In this document: one piece after another, positions 44,567 through 53,181 of the stretch | Numbering within the stretch: the stretch's first letter is position 1 | How the letters are laid out: each line of letters begins with the position of its first letter | Assembly: GCF_009758205.1 (NCBI RefSeq) | Contig: NZ_WRXN01000006.1 | Coordinates: 62,001-126,000 of the forward strand | Reading direction: 5' to 3' | Length of the DNA: 64,000 bases | Origin: Chitinophaga tropicalis | GTDB lineage: Bacteria; Bacteroidota; Bacteroidia; Chitinophagales; Chitinophagaceae | Made by a program: the position numbers and the translations under genes | The notes under the pieces: model-generated | Database searches by the model: none | Told to the model about the DNA's origin: nothing | What the model saw: the letters and a program-made list of their open reading frames with translations, nothing else

Positions 44567-45976
44567 ATGGATGAAAAAATTATGATCGTGGAAGATGAGC
44601 TCATCGTAGCAGGAGACATCCGTTTAACGCTTGAAAGAGCGGGGTACAAGGTCTGTGGAATAGCCCGTTCTGTACACCAGGCGCTGGAGATCATTGGGAC
44701 CAACAAACCTGACCTTGTATTGCTGGACATTTTTCTGAAAGGAGAACAGACCGGCATAGACCTGGCCAGGGAGCTTAATAAAAGTAATATCCCATTCGTA
44801 TACCTGTCTGCCAACTGTAACAGGCAGGTGCTGGAAGAGGCTAAAGTAACACAGCCTTATGGCTTTATTATAAAACCGTTCCGTGAAAAAGACCTGCTGG
44901 TAACGCTGGATATTGCGCGTTACCGTCATGAGCATAGCAGGCAATTGAAGGTGAATCCTTCCGGCAGACTGGTGCCGGAGCCGTCTGACAGGAAAGATAA
45001 ACAACCGGTCATTCCCAGCTTTGAGGGTATTATTGGTGATAGTGACGTGATGCAAAGGGTATTTGACCTGATAAAGCAGGTAGCTCCGCTGGATACTTCT
45101 GTGCTGGTGCTGGGAGAAACGGGTACGGGAAAAGAAGGGGTGGCTAACTGTATTCATAACTTATCGCCCAGGAAGTCCAAGCCTTTTATAAAAGTGAACT
45201 GTGCTGCATTGCCGGTACACCTGATAGAATCAGAGTTGTTCGGGCATGAGAAGGGCGCTTTTACCGGTGCGCTGGAAAAGCGTATTGGCAAGTTTGAACG
45301 GGCGGATGGTGGTACTATCTTCCTGGATGAAATAGGAGATATGCCGGCAGATATGCAGGTGAAATTGCTGAGAGTATTACAGGAGAAAGAAATAGAACGC
45401 ATCGGCGGTAACGGGCCTGTGAAAGTGAATGTGCGTATTATTGCCGCTACCAATCGTAATCTTGAAAAGGAGATAGCGGAAGGCCGTTTCCGGCTGGACC
45501 TCTATTATCGTTTGCATGTATTCCCTATCATATTGTCTGCGTTACGGGAAAGGAGGGAAGATATTCCGCTGCTGGTATCTCATTTTATCAGGCTGTATGC
45601 CGTTGCTGCGGGGAAACAGGTGCATGACATATCGCCGGCGGCGCTTCGGCAGCTGATGGAATACAACTGGCCGGGAAATGTACGGGAGCTGCAGAACCTT
45701 ATCGAAAGGAGTGTATTGCTCTCACGTGATAGCATACTGAAGGATGTGGTATTGCCGGTACAGGAAGAAAAGAAGGAAACAGCGGTAGGAATATCTGCAG
45801 ACAGATCTATTAAAACCATTGTGGAAATGGAGCGGGATCATATACTGGCAGTACTGAAACAATGTAATCACAAGATATCCGGTCCTGGTGGTGCAGCTGA
45901 GCTGTTAAACCTGCCGCCTTCCACGCTGGCTTCGAAAATGAAGAAGTTAGGGATTGTGAAGCGGCATACATTATAG
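44567..45976 (+). CDS. Sigma-54 dependent response regulator (NtrC type)
   Basis: A 469-aa protein. The ATG at 44567 (MDEKIMIVEDE) fits the receiver start. Receiver (1-120) has the phospho-Asp at D54 in VLLDIFLKG. The AAA+ domain (about 155-385) has Walker A GETGTGKE, the sigma-54-contact loop GAFTGA (about 230), Walker B GGTIFLDEIGD and an arginine-finger region. A Fis-type HTH ends the protein (about 425-465, GGAAELLNLPPSTLASKMKKL). It activates RNA polymerase with sigma-54. It is preceded at 1 bp by a HisKA_2 kinase, a pairing that is not usual for NtrC-type regulators. The target promoters are unknown. Confidence 0.94.
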   Translation: MDEKIMIVEDELIVAGDIRLTLERAGYKVCGIARSVHQALEIIGTNKPDLVLLDIFLKGEQTGIDLARELNKSNIPFVYLSANCNRQVLEEAKVTQPYGFIIKPFREKDLLVTLDIARYRHEHSRQLKVNPSGRLVPEPSDRKDKQPVIPSFEGIIGDSDVMQRVFDLIKQVAPLDTSVLVLGETGTGKEGVANCIHNLSPRKSKPFIKVNCAALPVHLIESELFGHEKGAFTGALEKRIGKFERADGGTIFLDEIGDMPADMQVKLLRVLQEKEIERIGGNGPVKVNVRIIAATNRNLEKEIAEGRFRLDLYYRLHVFPIILSALRERREDIPLLVSHFIRLYAVAAGKQVHDISPAALRQLMEYNWPGNVRELQNLIERSVLLSRDSILKDVVLPVQEEKKETAVGISADRSIKTIVEMERDHILAVLKQCNHKISGPGGAAELLNLPPSTLASKMKKLGIVKRHTL

Positions 45977-46102
45977 TCCCGATAAAAGATACAACAATCA
46001 AAGGAATACGGCCATTGATAGTCAGGCGCTGTGAGAGTAGATTTGAGGTGTAAATAAATCGAATACCTTCCTTTTATTCATACAGTGGAGCTTGATTGTA
46101 AT

Positions 46103-46134
46103 GGCCGTTTCTATCAAGGAACGGTCCTTTTTTT
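46103..46134 (+). terminator. Terminator after the response regulator
   Basis: GGCCGTT and AACGGTCC pair with one bulge, followed by T7 (46128-46134). It lies about 130 bp after the regulator stop and 44 bp before the next ATG, so it closes the kinase/regulator unit. Confidence 0.6.
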
Positions 46135-46177
46135 GTACTGACTTTAACTGACATCATTAAATTAAAAAACAACTTTT

Positions 46178-46474
46178 ATGGAATATCATTACGATACTGT
46201 TGCAAACGCAGTAAACGCCCTGAAAAAGCAAGGCTTCACCAAAGACTTCAACATAGACGGTAACTCTCTCATCTGCGACAATAGTAAAGTGCACCTCAAC
46301 GATTTCAAAATAGTAGATGTATACCGCTATGAAGGCAACAGCGATCCTTCTGACGAAGCCGCCGTATATGCCATAGAATCATCAGACGGATCCAAAGGAG
46401 TACTTGTAACAGGTTACGGCGCCTCTGCAGACCCATTGTCCGCAGAAATGTTAGAAAAATTATCTCTCAGGTAA
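46178..46474 (+). CDS. Small conserved Bacteroidota protein
   Basis: A 98-aa protein starting MEYHYDTVANAVNALKKQGF, with SLICDNSKVHLNDFKIVDVYRYEGNSDPSDEAAVYAIES in the middle. It is soluble and acidic. Homologous small proteins in Bacteroidota are often labelled phosphoribosylpyrophosphate synthetase, but it is far too short for that enzyme and lacks its motifs; I treat it as of unknown function. It is monocistronic, with a terminator on each side. Confidence 0.75.
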   Translation: MEYHYDTVANAVNALKKQGFTKDFNIDGNSLICDNSKVHLNDFKIVDVYRYEGNSDPSDEAAVYAIESSDGSKGVLVTGYGASADPLSAEMLEKLSLR

Positions 46475-46481
46475 AAATAAT

Positions 46482-46511
46482 AAGGGACTGCATTTAACAA
46501 CACAGTCCCTT
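46482..46511. terminator. Bidirectional terminator
   Basis: AAGGGACTG and CAGTCCCTT form a 9-bp stem with a 12-nt loop between the small protein gene and the convergent MFS gene. A flanking AATAATAAGGG and CCCTTTATATA give weak U-runs on both strands. Confidence 0.65.
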
Positions 46512-46537
46512 TATATATGCGGTTGGTTTTATTAACG

Positions 46538-47779
46538 TTAATGTACAACTACAGCATCCCCACCATCCTGCAGCAATACAGGATTGGTAATACGTGTGCG
46601 TCCTCCTGCCAGTATAACACAGGAAAGTATAGCACACCCCGCCATGATTGTCACCATTGGCATGGGATTATCTTTACTGAGCAGGCTTGAAAAAGTAGAC
46701 GCCAATCCACCAATACCCATCTGCAAAGCTCCCATCAGCGCAGCTGCACTACCGGCGTTCCTTTTGAAAGGCGCAATGGAAAGCGCAGCAGCATTAGGAT
46801 AAGCAAATCCCAATCCGCTGAGATACAGGAAAAGCATAATGATAGTGCCGGTAATACCAAACCATCCATAATAAGTACCTATAAAGAATATGGCGCCTGC
46901 TATTGCCTGTCCCAGGAGAGCCGGGCCAATGATCTGATCACTGCGGTACTTCCTTAACACCAGGCTGTTCAACTGGTTGGAGCCAATAAATCCTACGGAG
47001 AGCCCTGCGAAGATCCAGCCGAAAGTTTCTTTACTTACATGAAAGATATCGATGAAGATAACCGGTGATGCGGATACGTAAACAAACAGCCCTGCAAACG
47101 CCCATGCACCTGTCAGCGCATAAGTAGCAAACTGTGGCTCGCGTATCACTTCCAGGAAACCATTGATGATAGGCCCTGGTTTCAGGGAAATGGAGGGATC
47201 CGGCTGATGGCTTTCCGGCAGGAAAAAGATACAGGCAGCCAGCACCATTGCACCCAGGAGGGTGAGGATAATAAATACGCTCTGCCATCCCCAGGCAACG
47301 GTCACATATCCTCCAACAGTAGGAGCTATCATGGGAGAGGCGCCTACCACCAGCATGAGCAGTGCAAATACTTTAGCGCTGTCTTTAATGGGGAAGAGGT
47401 CGCGTACCATTGCTACAGAAGCTACGGTAGCTGCGCAGCTGCCTATGGCCTGTATAAACCGTACAACTACAAATGCACCCAGCGTATGCGCGGCAATACA
47501 GCCCAGTGATGCCAGTATATATACCACCAGTCCGATATACAACGGTTTCTTACGGCCAAACCTGTCCAGCAGGGGACCGTATAACAGCTGTCCTGCTGAA
47601 ATACCTATGAAATAGCTGGCCAGTGACAATCCTATGCTGGCAGAGGTGGTGTGCATATCCGCTGCTATGGCCTGGTAACCTGAAAGGTACATGTCTATTG
47701 AGAAAGGGCCCAGTGCGGTCATTAAACCTAAAATGAGGATCAGAACAAAATATTGCCTGCCCGTTACGTTTGCTTCCAT
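46538..47779 (-). CDS. Bcr/CflA family MFS multidrug transporter
   Basis: A 413-aa protein with 12 membrane segments. The ATG at 47779 (MEANVTGRQYF) is chosen over an in-frame start at 47803 because it fits the family start. The family signature is clear: GPFSIDMYLSGYQAIAADM (about 20-40), GQLLYGPLLDRFGRKKPLY (motif A, about 70-88), and VRFIQAIGSCAATVASVAMVRDLF. It exports drugs such as bicyclomycin or chloramphenicol-like compounds with protons. It is convergent with the small protein gene and divergent from the YoaK-like gene. Confidence 0.92.
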   Translation of the reverse strand: MEANVTGRQYFVLILILGLMTALGPFSIDMYLSGYQAIAADMHTTSASIGLSLASYFIGISAGQLLYGPLLDRFGRKKPLYIGLVVYILASLGCIAAHTLGAFVVVRFIQAIGSCAATVASVAMVRDLFPIKDSAKVFALLMLVVGASPMIAPTVGGYVTVAWGWQSVFIILTLLGAMVLAACIFFLPESHQPDPSISLKPGPIINGFLEVIREPQFATYALTGAWAFAGLFVYVSASPVIFIDIFHVSKETFGWIFAGLSVGFIGSNQLNSLVLRKYRSDQIIGPALLGQAIAGAIFFIGTYYGWFGITGTIIMLFLYLSGLGFAYPNAAALSIAPFKRNAGSAAALMGALQMGIGGLASTFSSLLSKDNPMPMVTIMAGCAILSCVILAGGRTRITNPVLLQDGGDAVVVH

Positions 47780-47936
47780 GCTAAGATTGAATAATGATTG
47801 CACAAAGATATCGAAATATCGACGATTATCAATATGTCAAAACTATCAAGTTTGAATTTGCTTCCGGCCGGCCCTTTTCCCGGAAAAACTCTTGGCATCA
47901 CAATTGCCGGATTCATCCATCATCAACCATCCCATT

Positions 47937-48665
47937 ATGTTAAGAGATGTTCCCGGACAACGCAGCCTGCAAAAGAACCTCATGCTGGCATCATCCACTG
48001 CATCTGTTGCAGGTATGACCAATGTAGTAGGCGTAATTGCTTTTTTATCATTTGTATCGAACGTAACCGGCCACGTAGCTACCCTGGCGGGGAATATATC
48101 TGACCGGAACATCCGGGAAGTATATATTGTGATCTACTGGCTGTTCATGTTCTTCCTGGGGGCCTTCATCTCCAATTTCATTGTAAGATCGCTGGAGAAT
48201 AAGAGCACCTACCGTGCCAATGCCACACCTATCCTGATGGAGATCATCATCCTGACGGGAGTGGCTATTTATGGCAATGATGTGTACAATGGGAGCGAAA
48301 TGCAACGGGAGGCTATTACCGGCGCGGTACTATTCTCTATGGGGTTACAGAATGGTCTTGTCTCCCGGGCCTCCGGCGGATTGATCAAAACCACCCATCT
48401 TACAGGCCTGATCACAGATCTTGGTGTAGAACTGGCGGAACTGTTGCACCCAAATGTGGAGAATACCCGCACTTTGAGAGAAAAGATCTATATCAGGCTC
48501 ACTATTCTGGCCTTTTTCATATTTGGCGGTGTATTGGGAGGTTATCTTTTTAATATCATCGGGATAGCAACGTTCTTTGTCATACCCTGCATACTGTTAA
48601 CCATCCTGTTGTATGATATTTATCCTGTATTACTGCACAGGTTGAAAAAACGATTGTTTTCGTAA
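47937..48665 (+). CDS. YoaK/DUF1275 family membrane protein
   Basis: A 242-aa protein with six or so hydrophobic segments. The ATG at 47937 (MLRDVPGQRS) is preferred over the in-frame TTG at 47892. It has the DUF1275 features FLSFVSNVTGHVATLAG, a mid-protein VLFSMGLQNGLVSRASGG and THLTGLITDLGVELAEL. The function of the family is unknown. A 157-bp gap separates it from the divergent transporter start. Confidence 0.85.
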   Translation: MLRDVPGQRSLQKNLMLASSTASVAGMTNVVGVIAFLSFVSNVTGHVATLAGNISDRNIREVYIVIYWLFMFFLGAFISNFIVRSLENKSTYRANATPILMEIIILTGVAIYGNDVYNGSEMQREAITGAVLFSMGLQNGLVSRASGGLIKTTHLTGLITDLGVELAELLHPNVENTRTLREKIYIRLTILAFFIFGGVLGGYLFNIIGIATFFVIPCILLTILLYDIYPVLLHRLKKRLFS

Positions 48666-48686
48666 TTTACGGCTTTCAGAGAGCCT

Positions 48687-49607
48687 ATGAAATATTTACT
48701 ACTCTTATCCCTTCTCATCCCTTTTACAGGTATGGCGCAGCCTCCTGGCGATACTGCATTGATGAAACGTCATAAGGTCCGGTCTTCAGTTGCCTGCATT
48801 GCCCAGGTGAATGACCCGCAGGTACGGCAATACCGTACGGTAGACAGCAGCATCTACGACCGGCAGGGCCGGCTCAGCCTGCAGCGGACATACAGCTGGT
48901 ATGGTCAGCCGGGATTTACAGAAAGAAGATTCCTTTATAATAGTTACGACCAGCTGATATCTACCCTGACTTCAGGCACTACAAGTATCCGCCTCAAAGA
49001 TTCTGTTACCTACGATGCGCAGCACAGGGCAGTGGCTCAGATAGCCTTTATCGGCGATGCTTCGCTGGTGCTGACAGACAAGGTCATTGCCTACAGCAAG
49101 AAACAGGCGCGGATAACAGACCGGAAGAATCCTCAGTTCATAAAGATAAAGGTGCGGGAAGACGATCAGCACGGCCGGTTGAAGGAAGAGCGGCTGTATG
49201 ACAAGGTAGTGTCAGACGATAGTGTGGAAGAGAAGGAGGTATACCAATATGCTCCCTGGCCTTCCATGGCTGTAACGGGGAAAATGACATACAGGCGTTT
49301 ACGTGGTGGTCCGCTGTTGCTTTACACAGAAGAACACTATATGGCTGACAGCAGTTACAGTATGTCGCGCACCTATGCGTTGAATGAGGAGCATAAATTG
49401 CTGGAGGAAGTGCATACCTCCAGAAAAGCAGACAGCCTGAATGTTATCCGTTACAGAACAATGGAAGGCCGCCTGGCTCCCTGCAAGCGGGAAGTGATAC
49501 TCTTAGACTCCCGCGGACTAAAAACCGCGGCCTTATACTACCTTCTGGACCCTTCAGGCAGAGAGCGGTTGTACCAGGAAATGAAATATGAATACCGGTT
49601 TAATTAG
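48687..49607 (+). CDS. Secreted hypothetical protein with YD-like repeats
   Basis: A 306-aa protein with a Sec signal (cleaved near GMAQP, residue 18). The body has short repeats of the type SIYDRQGRLSLQRTYSWYG, RFLYNSYDQLISTL and VTYDAQHRAVAQIAF, which look like sparse Rhs/YD-type beta-strand motifs. No catalytic motif or toxin end is seen. It starts 21 bp after the YoaK-like gene, same direction. Function unknown. Confidence 0.7.
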   Translation: MKYLLLLSLLIPFTGMAQPPGDTALMKRHKVRSSVACIAQVNDPQVRQYRTVDSSIYDRQGRLSLQRTYSWYGQPGFTERRFLYNSYDQLISTLTSGTTSIRLKDSVTYDAQHRAVAQIAFIGDASLVLTDKVIAYSKKQARITDRKNPQFIKIKVREDDQHGRLKEERLYDKVVSDDSVEEKEVYQYAPWPSMAVTGKMTYRRLRGGPLLLYTEEHYMADSSYSMSRTYALNEEHKLLEEVHTSRKADSLNVIRYRTMEGRLAPCKREVILLDSRGLKTAALYYLLDPSGRERLYQEMKYEYRFN

Positions 49608-49616
49608 TAGTATTTC

Positions 49617-49642
49617 AATCTGCCCCGCAGGGCCAGATTGCT
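49617..49642. repeat. Short palindrome with a CCCGCAGGG core
   Basis: CAATCTG-CCCCGCAGGGC-CAGATTG is an inverted repeat about 10 bp after the stop of the secreted protein gene. A related CCCGCAGGGCC lies at 14147-14157. It may be a weak terminator for the gene at 48687. Confidence 0.45.
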
Positions 49643-49702
49643 CTTTATAGAAAAATTCAAACCAATAAATAATCAGAATTTGAAAATTTTTTTCAACTGA
49701 TA

Positions 49703-49733
49703 TTTGGTTATTTACAAAAATCCCCTACCTTTG
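49703..49733 (+). promoter_or_regulatory. Promoter of tRNA-Pro
   Basis: TTTG (49703-49706) and TACCTTTG (49726-49733) match the Bacteroidetes -33/-7 consensus with a 19-bp gap. The tRNA starts 33 bp after the -7 box. Confidence 0.8.
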
Positions 49734-49765
49734 CAATCCCAAACATCGAAAGATGGTCACGGGCT

Positions 49766-49840
49766 CGGGGCGTAGCGTAGCCCGGTTATCGCGCCTGCTT
49801 TGGGAGCAGGAGGTCGCAAGTTCGAATCTTGCCGCCCCGA
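49766..49840 (+). tRNA. tRNA-Pro (anticodon TGG)
   Basis: A 75-nt cloverleaf: acceptor CGGGGCG with CGCCCCG, discriminator A; D-stem GCG/CGC; anticodon stem CCTGC/GCAGG with loop TTTGGGA (anticodon TGG at 49801-49803); T-arm GCAAG-TTCGAAT-CTTGC. CCA is not encoded. A terminator follows at once, and an AT-rich gene starts 88 bp downstream. Confidence 0.95.
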
Positions 49841-49845
49841 CCGGG

Positions 49846-49882
49846 AAAAAGGAGATCAAGAAATTGATCTCCTTTTTGTTTT
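49846..49882 (+). terminator. Terminator of tRNA-Pro
   Basis: AAAAAGGAGATCAA and TTGATCTCCTTTTT form a perfect 14-bp stem with a GAAA loop, then GTTTT. It ends 47 bp before the AAA ATPase start. Confidence 0.85.
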
Positions 49883-49928
49883 GTACGCCACTTCTTAGAT
49901 TTGTTATCCTAATCGGTATATTTGGTCT

Positions 49929-51539
49929 ATGCGTATCACAAAATTAGAACTGGGAAATTTTAAACGTTTTTCTGATCTGACGATCGAGGGAATTCCCGCG
50001 ACGTCTAAACTCGTTTTGTTGATTGGATCAAATGGGTCGGGAAAGTCTTCTGTTTTTGATGCGTTTGATTATTTCGCAAGAGGATATAAGAATCCAATAA
50101 TGATGGATTACTATTTGAAGGAAGGCGGTGATATTAAATTGCTATTTACGTTTGCCGATGGAAAACGAGAGGGTACGGTCGATGGTTTCAATTATATAAG
50201 TGATAATCTCCGATTATATAATAAGTTTATTGGAAGAAGTAGTATTCGGATTGTACCCAGAATTAAAAATTCAGGAGAAGTCGATGTTTTGGCTTCCAAT
50301 GGGGATAGTCCTGCTTCCTTTATTGATGTAGATGAACGATTCAATAATGATGTGACTGCATATATTCAAATGATTGACAATGCGCTGCGTGAACCTGTAT
50401 TTAGTGGTCGCTCTGCTGATACTTTGAAAATCTTTCAGGACTTTATCCGGCCTTTAAATACTTCTTTACTAAATATTTTTGGTGGTGACGAGAGTACAAC
50501 AATTCAGATTGCAGAATATCAGAATGCGAATGCCCAGACAAATCCTAAATTAATTTTTAAAAAGGGAGCTTCTAGAATTAATTATGACTTATTAAGCCAT
50601 GGTGAAAAGCAGGTTGTCATTCTTCTTTTAAACTTTATAGTAAGGAAAGAGCAATATAAAGATGCAATTATTTACATTGATGAAATGGATTGTCATTTGA
50701 ATACCTCTTTGCAATCCAGGTTGCTTGAAGAAATTGTTAATACATGGATTCCTGACGATGCACAATTATGGACAGCTTCTCATGCATTGGGTTTTATTGA
50801 TTATGCACGAAGCGCAGACAATGCTAGTATTATAGATCTTGATTTACTTAATTTTGATATACCTCAAATAATTACTCCGGAACCAAAAGAAAATCTGGAA
50901 GTTTACAATATTGCTTTGCCTAAGGAGACCCTGCAAAATATCCTTCGTGATTATAAATTAGTAGTAGTTGAAAATCAAAATGCAGCACATTACAATCTGG
51001 CGCTAAGTGGAAAGAAGTATTTGTTTCTTCCTGAGAAAGATAGTAGAGATGTGTTTCTAAACGTTAAAGGAGATGCTTCTAAATTGGGCATAAGAGATAG
51101 AGACTATATCATGGATGATGAAATCACAAGAATTCAGACAAAATATCCCAATCTCCGCATATTGCGTTACTACGCTTTTGAAAATTATATTTATCATCCA
51201 GATAATATAGCAGAACTTGATTTGATTGTTTTTAATAAACAAGAGTATATTAAAGAAATTACGGATCAAAAGAATCAAAAACTTCTTGCGATAGTTTCTG
51301 GTATTGAGGTGGCAAGACAAGGCTATAGTGATTTTAAGGATGGTGTTCAAAAGAATAAATCAATAGAGCCTATTTTGCAGGCATTGGGAAGTGATGAATT
51401 TGAAACCTTTTATCCTTTTTTCAGTATGAAGACCTATTATAGTAGAACGTATCTGCAACCAATACTTAATAAGGTTGCTATCAGTGATCTTGTTAAAACT
51501 AATTGGTTTAGGGATAAAATTGAAGATTTATTGAAATAG
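49929..51539 (+). CDS. AAA ATPase with C-terminal TOPRIM/DUF4435-like domain (OLD/PARIS-like)
   Basis: A 536-aa protein. An N-terminal ABC/SMC-type ATPase has FKRFSDLTIE, Walker A GSNGSGKSS (33-41), signature LSHGEKQVVILLL (about 222-234), Walker B AIIYIDEMDCHLN (about 244-256) and a switch His in TASHALGF. The C-terminal part (about 340-536) has VVVENQNAAHY (about 346), IRDRDYIMDDE (about 387-397) and YYAFENYIYHPDNI (about 414-427). This resembles a TOPRIM or DUF4435 nuclease domain, as in OLD and fused PARIS-type defence proteins. The gene is visibly AT-richer than its neighbours and sits beside tRNA-Pro, signs of horizontal transfer. A defence role is inference. Confidence 0.75.
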   Translation: MRITKLELGNFKRFSDLTIEGIPATSKLVLLIGSNGSGKSSVFDAFDYFARGYKNPIMMDYYLKEGGDIKLLFTFADGKREGTVDGFNYISDNLRLYNKFIGRSSIRIVPRIKNSGEVDVLASNGDSPASFIDVDERFNNDVTAYIQMIDNALREPVFSGRSADTLKIFQDFIRPLNTSLLNIFGGDESTTIQIAEYQNANAQTNPKLIFKKGASRINYDLLSHGEKQVVILLLNFIVRKEQYKDAIIYIDEMDCHLNTSLQSRLLEEIVNTWIPDDAQLWTASHALGFIDYARSADNASIIDLDLLNFDIPQIITPEPKENLEVYNIALPKETLQNILRDYKLVVVENQNAAHYNLALSGKKYLFLPEKDSRDVFLNVKGDASKLGIRDRDYIMDDEITRIQTKYPNLRILRYYAFENYIYHPDNIAELDLIVFNKQEYIKEITDQKNQKLLAIVSGIEVARQGYSDFKDGVQKNKSIEPILQALGSDEFETFYPFFSMKTYYSRTYLQPILNKVAISDLVKTNWFRDKIEDLLK

Positions 51540-51918
51540 TCTGTCACTTCTTTTTTATAGCGATGTTATGCCTCTTTACTAGTGCTAAACACAATACAAT
51601 TAAATTTCAATCAGTACTAATTCAAAAGCTCTTTCAAAAAACCACTTTTACAAAGATGAAAGTAATTTGTTTCAGCTCTTTCTCCTAACCTACACATCAA
51701 AAAGAAATTGAAAATGAGGCACTCCGGAAAGAAAATTTTTTTGGTGATTAAAAATTGTTGCTTAATATTGCAGCCTGATTTGTTTTAACACTGGCCCCAA
51801 AAGATGAAATTGTACTGAAGCAGCTAGACCCCGGACAATACTTAGAAAATTTCCAGCATACTAATCCAAAGTTCTCGAATAGTTTCTGTATAAGCTATTT
51901 GAAAAATTGAATATTGAG
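51540..51918. other. AT-rich gap between the ATPase gene and the DUF2589 cluster
   Basis: 379 bp with no ATG-initiated gene. The last part (about 51785-51909) keeps an open frame of about 40 codons without a start codon, ending in TTGAAAAATTGA. It could be a remnant. No inverted repeat or copy of the tRNA 3' end was found. Confidence 0.5.
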
Positions 51919-52338
51919 ATGCCCCAAAATAACACCACACCCGTTGCCGCTACAACATTACGGCAACTGATCGCTGCACCTCTGCAAGCAGCCATGGAAG
52001 CACAAACAGCCTCCTCTCTGGCAGTTGCCGGCCTTGTAAAAAAGATCGGATTTGATGATAAGCAGCAGCTTGTAATGGCAGACTTTTCGCATAACCGCCC
52101 CGGAGAGGGAAGTATGCAATTAAAGGTGCCATTGATCTCGCTCATTCCACTCAACTGCCTGAGCATACAGGAAATGAATGTAGATTTTAATGTGAAGGTC
52201 AGCAGTCAATCCCGCGCCAGCATGGCCAGCCGCCGTACAACCACCAATGCGTCTTACCAGATGCATATGCAGGTGAAAGCCGTGCGGGAAGAGCTGCCTG
52301 ATAGTCTCATCTCAGAACTGAACCTCCCTTCGTTTTAG
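51919..52338 (+). CDS. DUF2589 family protein, small member
   Basis: A 139-aa protein. The ATG at 51919 (MPQNNTTPVAATTL) is chosen over the in-frame TTG at 51907. It has an N-terminal helix APLQAAMEAQTASSLAVAG, a strand QQLVMADFSH, and the family core VPLISLIPLNCLSIQEMNVDFNVKV (about 69-93) that marks DUF2589, then a final helix KAVREELPDSL. It has no signal peptide or membrane segment. DUF2589 has no known function. It is the first gene of a four-gene plus-strand cluster whose second gene is a larger DUF2589 paralogue. Confidence 0.8.
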   Translation: MPQNNTTPVAATTLRQLIAAPLQAAMEAQTASSLAVAGLVKKIGFDDKQQLVMADFSHNRPGEGSMQLKVPLISLIPLNCLSIQEMNVDFNVKVSSQSRASMASRRTTTNASYQMHMQVKAVREELPDSLISELNLPSF

Positions 52339-52389
52339 TATAACATCACAAATAGTAACCCCATTTTTTATCACTAAATGTAAAACACA

Positions 52390-53094
52390 ATGGCAAAAAC
52401 AAATGTAAAAAGCCAGACCCCACAGCAGAAAATCGCATTACAGACAACTACTGATGCTTCCCTGCCCACTGTAGCCGATGCTACTGATGCCGCCGTAGAA
52501 ACGCTTAACAAGCTGTCCCGTGCGGTAACCCCAAGAGGTGCGGCAACTGCAAGAGGTATCAACACAAACCTCGTGTCAGAACTGAACAACATCGACTTCA
52601 AAAAAATGATCGGTGGACCGTTACAGGCAGCTGTAGATGCACAGGTAGCCAGCTCCATGGCTACAGTGAATTTCATCAACGCCGTTGGTTTCGTTGAAGA
52701 AGACGGCAAGAAAACACTTGTAATGGTAGACTTCACCCATGAAAGGAACGATGTGAGTGATACCGGTAGTGCAATCAACAAAAAAGTTTATGTAAAGGTA
52801 CCGCTGCTCGCCATGCTCCCCATTCCGAGCCTGCGTATCGAACATGTGATCATCGATTTTAATGCTAAGCTTAACTCCGTAGAATCTTCCACTGTATCTG
52901 ACGCCCTTGGCGTTAGCGCAGAAGTGAAAGGTGGCTGGGGTCCTGTTAGCTTCAAAGTATCTGCTTCTTACCAGAGAAAATCTGTTACAGGCATAGAAGT
53001 TAAAAAGGAATTTGCCCTGAATGTGAATGTAAAAGCTGTTCAGGACGAAATGCCTGGCGGCCTTGAAAAGATCCTGGGCATGCTCGCTGCGTAA
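52390..53094 (+). CDS. DUF2589 family protein, large member
   Basis: A 234-aa protein with a 65-aa N-terminal extension (Thr/Ala-rich), then the same order as its neighbour: GGPLQAAVDAQVASSMATVNFINAVGF (about 75-101), EDGKKTLVMVDFTHE, and VPLLAMLPIPSLRIEHVIIDFNAKLNSV (about 138-165). A further beta region and the helix KAVQDEMPGGLEKIL end the protein. The two DUF2589 genes likely arose by duplication and share a terminal helix with AVxxExPxxL. It follows the small member by 51 bp. A hairpin terminator follows at 53104. Confidence 0.82.
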   Translation: MAKTNVKSQTPQQKIALQTTTDASLPTVADATDAAVETLNKLSRAVTPRGAATARGINTNLVSELNNIDFKKMIGGPLQAAVDAQVASSMATVNFINAVGFVEEDGKKTLVMVDFTHERNDVSDTGSAINKKVYVKVPLLAMLPIPSLRIEHVIIDFNAKLNSVESSTVSDALGVSAEVKGGWGPVSFKVSASYQRKSVTGIEVKKEFALNVNVKAVQDEMPGGLEKILGMLAA

Positions 53095-53103
53095 TTATTA
53101 ACC

Positions 53104-53160
53104 AGGGCTGGCTGAAAGGCAGAGAAGCTATCGCAGACACCTTCCGCCAGCCCTTTTTTT
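53104..53160 (+). terminator. Terminator-like hairpin inside the DUF2589 cluster
   Basis: AGGGCTGGC (53104-53112) pairs perfectly with GCCAGCCCT (53146-53154) around a 33-nt loop, and T7 follows. It lies between the second DUF2589 gene and the third gene (starting at 53182), so it would end or reduce transcription into the last two genes. Confidence 0.65.
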
Positions 53161-53181
53161 CCCTGTCAACCTGATATAATC

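Noticed and set aside
46178..46474. Label of the small protein as phosphoribosylpyrophosphate synthetase
   Set aside because: It has only 98 residues and lacks the PRPP-binding and ATP motifs, so this common database label is not supported.
49766..51918. Whether the tRNA-Pro 3' end is repeated downstream as an attachment site
   Set aside because: I searched by eye for TTCGAATCTTGCCGCCCCGA pieces to about 52000 and found none, and no integrase gene is visible; the transfer idea rests only on position and AT-richness.
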